Both the position numbers and the translations under genes were made by a program. Under the pieces are notes generated by a model. That model was not told the origin of the DNA, did not search any database, and saw only the letters and a list, made by a program, of their open reading frames with translations. Shown one piece after another: positions 60,889 to 64,000 of a stretch of 64,000 bases of DNA. Numbering within the stretch: position 1 is the first letter of the stretch; the number at the start of each line of letters is the position of its first letter. This DNA comes from Butyricimonas faecalis (GTDB lineage Bacteria > Bacteroidota > Bacteroidia > Bacteroidales > Marinifilaceae): NCBI RefSeq assembly GCF_003991565.1, contig NZ_CP032819.1:124001-188000 (forward strand), in the 5' to 3' direction.

Positions 60889-62094
60889 TTATTTGATTCC
60901 AAGTTTTTTGCGAATATCTTTCGGGATGGCATTCTTGTGGACGATGATGTTCATCGTTTTGTATTTCATGAAAGGTTCGGAAGCGTAGAAGTATCCGCCG
61001 AATTTGTTGTATTTATTCCAAGAGTTTTTCACGATGTAGTAAACCGTACCGTTCTGGTCTTTTGCTTTACCGATCACGTGCATACCGTGGTCGTCGGTAG
61101 TCAGGTAGTTGTCGAACTCTTGTTGTCTCATTTCCTGAGTAATCTCTTTTTCGGGAGCCGGGCCTTGTTTGAAAGCATCCGGGTTTTGGTTGCCTTTAGG
61201 CATTGCTTCCCATTTAGCGATCTCGGCGCCGCTCATTTCTTTCGTGTCGGTTGTCGGAACCACGGCAATTCCGGGGTGAGAGGTCTGGAAACCTTTTTCG
61301 CTCACGTCGGAAGCCCAAGCAAAAGTGTAGCCGTTGTCGATGGCGTTACTCATCACTTGTGCCAGTTCGTCTAGCGGTAAGTTGTAAGACATGCCCCACA
61401 ACCAGTTATCCGGAACTTCGATCGCGAATTGTGAGTAGAAGGGGTGGTGAGTGAATGAAGTCAAGCTCACGTAATCATCCATGTTTAATCCGACTACTTC
61501 GGCAGCGAAGGTTTTCGGGGTATATTCTTTACCGTTATACTCGAATTTTTCAGGCTCTTCTCCAAGGTAAGCATCCAGAATGCCGTCAAAGCCTTTTTTC
61601 CAAGCGGTACTTAATTTTTTGTTTGAGTTTTTGATAACAGCGTTAATGTAACCGGCCAACACGTCATCGATTTCACCGAAAGCGTGGTTGGGTTCACCGT
61701 AGTTCAATCCCTTGTACACGTCCATCGGAACGATACCGTAGTTTTGGATTACGTGCATCACGTCGCAGAAAGCTCCACCGACAGCGAAGTTCATGTTTCC
61801 GTGCAAACGAACAAATTTGGTTGCTTTGTCGCTGTAAGCGTGTCTTACGATATACATGGCTGAAAGATCGATAGGTTCTTTACCCATACGGATCATTTCT
61901 GACTCAAAGAAGGAGATCCCTGACCAGGCCCAGCAGGTACCTGCACGCGCTTGATCCTTTACGGAATTTGCCGGTAATCTCTTGATATCAGTGAATTGGT
62001 AACCTTTCGGTTGGTTGTTTTGAACATCCTGAGCATTAGCTAAGAAAGATAGCCCAAAGATGAGAGCGAACATTAAAGATGTAATTTTTCTCAT
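60889..62094 (-). CDS. Secreted C1 peptidase, bleomycin hydrolase/PepC-like
   Basis: A 401-residue papain-like protease with a type I signal peptide (1-21, ending in ANA). The active site has Gln48 in VKDQARAGTCWAW, Cys54, His in HGMHVIGKAKD and Asn in VKNSWNKY. The IDLSAMYIVRHAYSDKATKF segment and the QRQxF-like insertions follow the aminopeptidase C / bleomycin hydrolase family (peptidase C1B), which is mostly cytoplasmic; here the signal peptide sends it to the periplasm or surface. It may trim peptides. On the minus strand TATCTTTG (62160-62153) is a likely -7 element, though a good TTG partner is lacking. Confidence 0.9.
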   Translation of the reverse strand: MRKITSLMFALIFGLSFLANAQDVQNNQPKGYQFTDIKRLPANSVKDQARAGTCWAWSGISFFESEMIRMGKEPIDLSAMYIVRHAYSDKATKFVRLHGNMNFAVGGAFCDVMHVIQNYGIVPMDVYKGLNYGEPNHAFGEIDDVLAGYINAVIKNSNKKLSTAWKKGFDGILDAYLGEEPEKFEYNGKEYTPKTFAAEVVGLNMDDYVSLTSFTHHPFYSQFAIEVPDNWLWGMSYNLPLDELAQVMSNAIDNGYTFAWASDVSEKGFQTSHPGIAVVPTTDTKEMSGAEIAKWEAMPKGNQNPDAFKQGPAPEKEITQEMRQQEFDNYLTTDDHGMHVIGKAKDQNGTVYYIVKNSWNKYNKFGGYFYASEPFMKYKTMNIIVHKNAIPKDIRKKLGIK

Positions 62095-62152
62095 TTTTTT
62101 GAAACTTCGATTTATAAATTAATGTATTTGTTATCGCATTTTTGCTTTCGGT

Positions 62153-62160
62153 CAAAGATA
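62153..62160 (-). promoter_or_regulatory. Possible -7 element of the C1 peptidase gene
   Basis: TATCTTTG on the minus strand fits TAnnTTTG, 59 bases before the ATG. I could not find a -33 TTG at 19-21 bases, so this is only probable. Confidence 0.4.
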
Positions 62161-62221
62161 CTATTTTATTGGCAATGTTATGAAAGAGTCACGAGTATTA
62201 AGAAAATTTTAAGAATTTCGT

Positions 62222-63157
62222 TTACTCGATGACTTCCCATTTTATACTTTCCCGTTCTACTTTTCTCCACAAGTTGATTTTGGAGAAAAATTTGTATTTC
62301 CGGTTGCAAATCCAAAGGAAAATGATCCCGCAAACGAGCATTACCACGGTATCCGTGTGGGAAGCGGTGGGGGCCATGTCTTTGAACAGGGCGTGTGTTT
62401 GTAAAGCAGAGGCGTCGTGTGTTACCACGAGGGAAGAGATGACATTGTTGGCCAGGTGTAGTCCCAAGGCCAATTCCAGCCCGTCGTCCCAGATGGCTAC
62501 CAGTCCGAGGAGTAAACCCATCAAGATGTATTGCGGCATGGCAACCCAAAAGCCGAAGCGATCTACTTCGGGATTGGTGCCGTGGAGTAACCCGAAGGCC
62601 AAGCCGGTGAGCAGCAGGGCTACCCATCTGTATTTGAAAAGCAGGATACAGCCCTGCATCAGATAGCCCCGGAAGATGAATTCTTCGAATGCCACTTGGA
62701 AGGGGATGAAGATCAAAATGACGATGCACATCATGATGAAGTTGAATGGTTGGAATTGGAATACAAGATGGGAGGTGTCTCCGAATCCGTATTGTGCTCC
62801 CAGCAGGACAAGCGTTAAAAGGCCCCATACGGCGGCACCGAAAAATACCCGATTCACGTCAAAGCGATCTCTGCCCGTGAGTATGTCCGTTGTTTTTTTG
62901 TGATGAAGAAATTTCACGCATAATAGGAGGGCGACAACACCCCCGGCAAACGTGAATAGCAGGAGGGCCAAGCCTAGGTTGGTGTTCGTGACGGCCAGCA
63001 GATTATTCGTTCCGCCGCTGAGCATTTCGGGATGCATGATGATGCTATAAACGGCTAACGGAATTGACGTTACTTGAACCGCTGCAAACACGATGATGAG
63101 CGTGAGAATGTAAAAATACCATTTGTTGTTGCCTCTGTACGATTTTTCTAAAAACAT
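62222..63157 (-). CDS. CPBP-family intramembrane metalloprotease-like protein
   Basis: A 311-residue membrane protein with about eight membrane segments. CPBP (ABI/CAAX protease, PF02517) motifs: motif 1 FEEFIFRGYL with Glu158, Glu159 and Arg163; motif 2 AFGLLHG with His192; motif 3 in the later helix, LALGLHLANNV, with His and Asn. These are the residues of the glutamic-type active site of the Rce1 group. In bacteria such proteins may process peptides or give self-immunity to bacteriocins. Here it stands alone downstream of ftsK, with gap repeats between. The substrate is unknown. Confidence 0.88.
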   Translation of the reverse strand: MFLEKSYRGNNKWYFYILTLIIVFAAVQVTSIPLAVYSIIMHPEMLSGGTNNLLAVTNTNLGLALLLFTFAGGVVALLLCVKFLHHKKTTDILTGRDRFDVNRVFFGAAVWGLLTLVLLGAQYGFGDTSHLVFQFQPFNFIMMCIVILIFIPFQVAFEEFIFRGYLMQGCILLFKYRWVALLLTGLAFGLLHGTNPEVDRFGFWVAMPQYILMGLLLGLVAIWDDGLELALGLHLANNVISSLVVTHDASALQTHALFKDMAPTASHTDTVVMLVCGIIFLWICNRKYKFFSKINLWRKVERESIKWEVIE

Positions 63158-63165
63158 AACCTTAT

Positions 63166-63236
63166 TAATTTTAGATTTTAAATTTTAGATTTTAGATTCC
63201 AGCCGCACAGGGCTGGCGTTTTTAAATTTTGCGTTC
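63166..63236. repeat. A+T-rich direct repeats with a GC hairpin core
   Basis: TTAGATTTTAAATTTTAGAT and its tandem copy precede the hairpin CCAGCC-GCACAG-GGCTGG (about 63198-63215) and a TTTTTAAATTTT run. The core matches that in the cluster at 39737-39866. It separates ftsK from the CPBP gene. Confidence 0.6.
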
Positions 63237-64000
63237 TTAAAATTTTTCATCTACGGTTTTAAGAATGTGTTCCAGGCTATATTCATCGGGAATAAGCACT
63301 TGGCGGGCTTTACTCCCCTCGAACGGTCCCACGATTCCGGCCTTTTCCAGTTGGTCGATGATTCTTCCTGCCCGGTTGTAGCCGATAGAGAAGCGTCGCT
63401 GGATGGAGGAGGTTGAGCCTTGTTGGGTGTTTACAACCAAACGGGCGGCTTCTTCGAATAACGGGTCTTTTACTCCAAGATCCATATCTCCACTCACCCC
63501 GTTTTCCGTGTCGGAAACATATTCGGGAAGGGCGTATGCCTCCGGGTATCCCTGTTGGTCGGCGATGAATTTCGTGATGGCATCTACTTCCGGCGTATCG
63601 ACGAAGGCACATTGTACGCGCACCATTTCGCTATCCTTGGAGATCAACATGTCCCCGCGGCCGATCAGTTGATTGGCTCCCGGTGAGTCCAGAATGGTAC
63701 GGGAGTCAATCATGGAGGCCACCTTGAAGGCGATTCGTGCCGGGAAGTTGGCTTTGATGACTCCGGTAATGATGTTCGTGGAAGGTCGTTGCGTGGCAAT
63801 GATCATGTGAATTCCCACGGCACGGGCCAATTGGGCGATACGGGCAATCGGTTGTTCCACCTCTTTGCCAGCGGTCATGATCAGGTCGGCGAACTCGTCT
63901 ACCACTACTACAATATAAGGTAGGTAACGATGGCCGTTGTTCGGGTTCAGTTGCCGTTTCACGAATTTTTCGTTGTATTCTTTGATGTTTCTCACGTGAG
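63237..64000 (-). CDS. ftsK: DNA translocase FtsK, C-terminal part (cut by the window edge)
   Basis: At least 252 residues are seen; the gene goes on beyond the right edge. The motor part shows Walker B VVVVDEFADLIM, IARIAQLARAVGIHMIIATQRP, ARIAFKVASMIDSRTILDSPGANQLIGRGDML. The C-terminal gamma domain is a winged helix: STSSIQRRFSIGYNRAGRII, DQLEKAGIVGPFEGSKARQVL, which reads KOPS/XerCD signals in E. coli. FtsK pumps DNA at the division septum and activates dimer resolution. The N-terminal membrane part and Walker A are outside the window. Confidence 0.95.
   Translation of the reverse strand, partial: HVRNIKEYNEKFVKRQLNPNNGHRYLPYIVVVVDEFADLIMTAGKEVEQPIARIAQLARAVGIHMIIATQRPSTNIITGVIKANFPARIAFKVASMIDSRTILDSPGANQLIGRGDMLISKDSEMVRVQCAFVDTPEVDAITKFIADQQGYPEAYALPEYVSDTENGVSGDMDLGVKDPLFEEAARLVVNTQQGSTSSIQRRFSIGYNRAGRIIDQLEKAGIVGPFEGSKARQVLIPDEYSLEHILKTVDEKF

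Noticed and set aside
1..64000. CRISPR array, tRNA or rRNA genes
   Set aside because: I saw no regularly spaced identical repeats, no tRNA-like clover leaf in the gaps and no rRNA sequence; a scan with dedicated tools could still find a divergent small RNA.

Overview
The window looks like a chromosomal segment of an anaerobic gut member of the Bacteroidales, most likely an Odoribacteraceae-type genome such as Butyricimonas or Odoribacter (the genus is inference). The evidence is lipoproteins with Bacteroidetes lipoboxes, an STN-domain SusC/SusD pair with its own ECF sigma factor and FecR anti-sigma factor, NVEALA-type leader peptides, 6-bladed beta-propeller lipoproteins, promoters of the Bacteroides type (TTG-N19/20-TAnnTTTG), and anaerobic enzymes (an Nfn-like fusion, an A-type flavoprotein). 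I saw no rRNA, tRNA or CRISPR array.

Region 1 (about 0.36-19 kb) is an AT-rich accessory locus read mostly on the minus strand. It starts at a divergent promoter next to a histidine kinase / response regulator pair (16988-19050, plus strand). It then runs through two short Cys-containing NVEALA-type peptides, a DUF1573 protein, a thioredoxin-fold lipoprotein, eleven 6-bladed beta-propeller lipoproteins and a transglutaminase-like lipoprotein. The propellers fall by sequence into three families, which I call A (ends in EEIYKYDI), B (TolB-like) and C (ends in a DNPILF-like tail). Several gaps between them hold short, still readable tails of the same gene families. The array therefore looks like the product of repeated duplication and deletion of an A-Trx-C-B module. 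It is the best candidate here for an undescribed system.

Region 2 (19-28.7 kb) is housekeeping: an O-antigen-ligase/TPR membrane protein, a lone receiver-domain protein, an Uup-type ABC-F ATPase, an AlkD-like protein, ParA, ParB, a DUF5683 protein and a LysM lytic transglycosylase. Region 3 (28.7-38.2 kb) is one nutrient-uptake operon: ECF sigma, FecR, SusC, SusD, an unknown lipoprotein and a TlpA-like lipoprotein, closed by a clear terminator.

Region 4 (38.3-45.1 kb) has RlmD, a zinc-less sirtuin, an NlpC/P60-like protein whose catalytic Cys is replaced by Asn, a worn Rhs-repeat fragment followed by orphan AT-rich genes (one SUKH-like), and a WbqC-family protein. Region 5 (45.4-56.4 kb) is a five-gene glycogen cassette: branching enzyme, debranching enzyme, GT4 glycosyltransferase, GH57 amylase, and a 1414-residue fusion of a eukaryote-type GT3 glycogen synthase with a GT35 phosphorylase. 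Region 6 (56.4-64 kb) holds a SUI1-family protein, a single-chain NfnA-NfnB-like oxidoreductase, a flavodiiron protein, a secreted C1 peptidase, a CPBP protease and the 3' part of ftsK, cut by the window edge. A family of A+T-rich direct repeats (AAATCTAAAATC and ATTTACGATTT types) recurs in gaps between the core genes.
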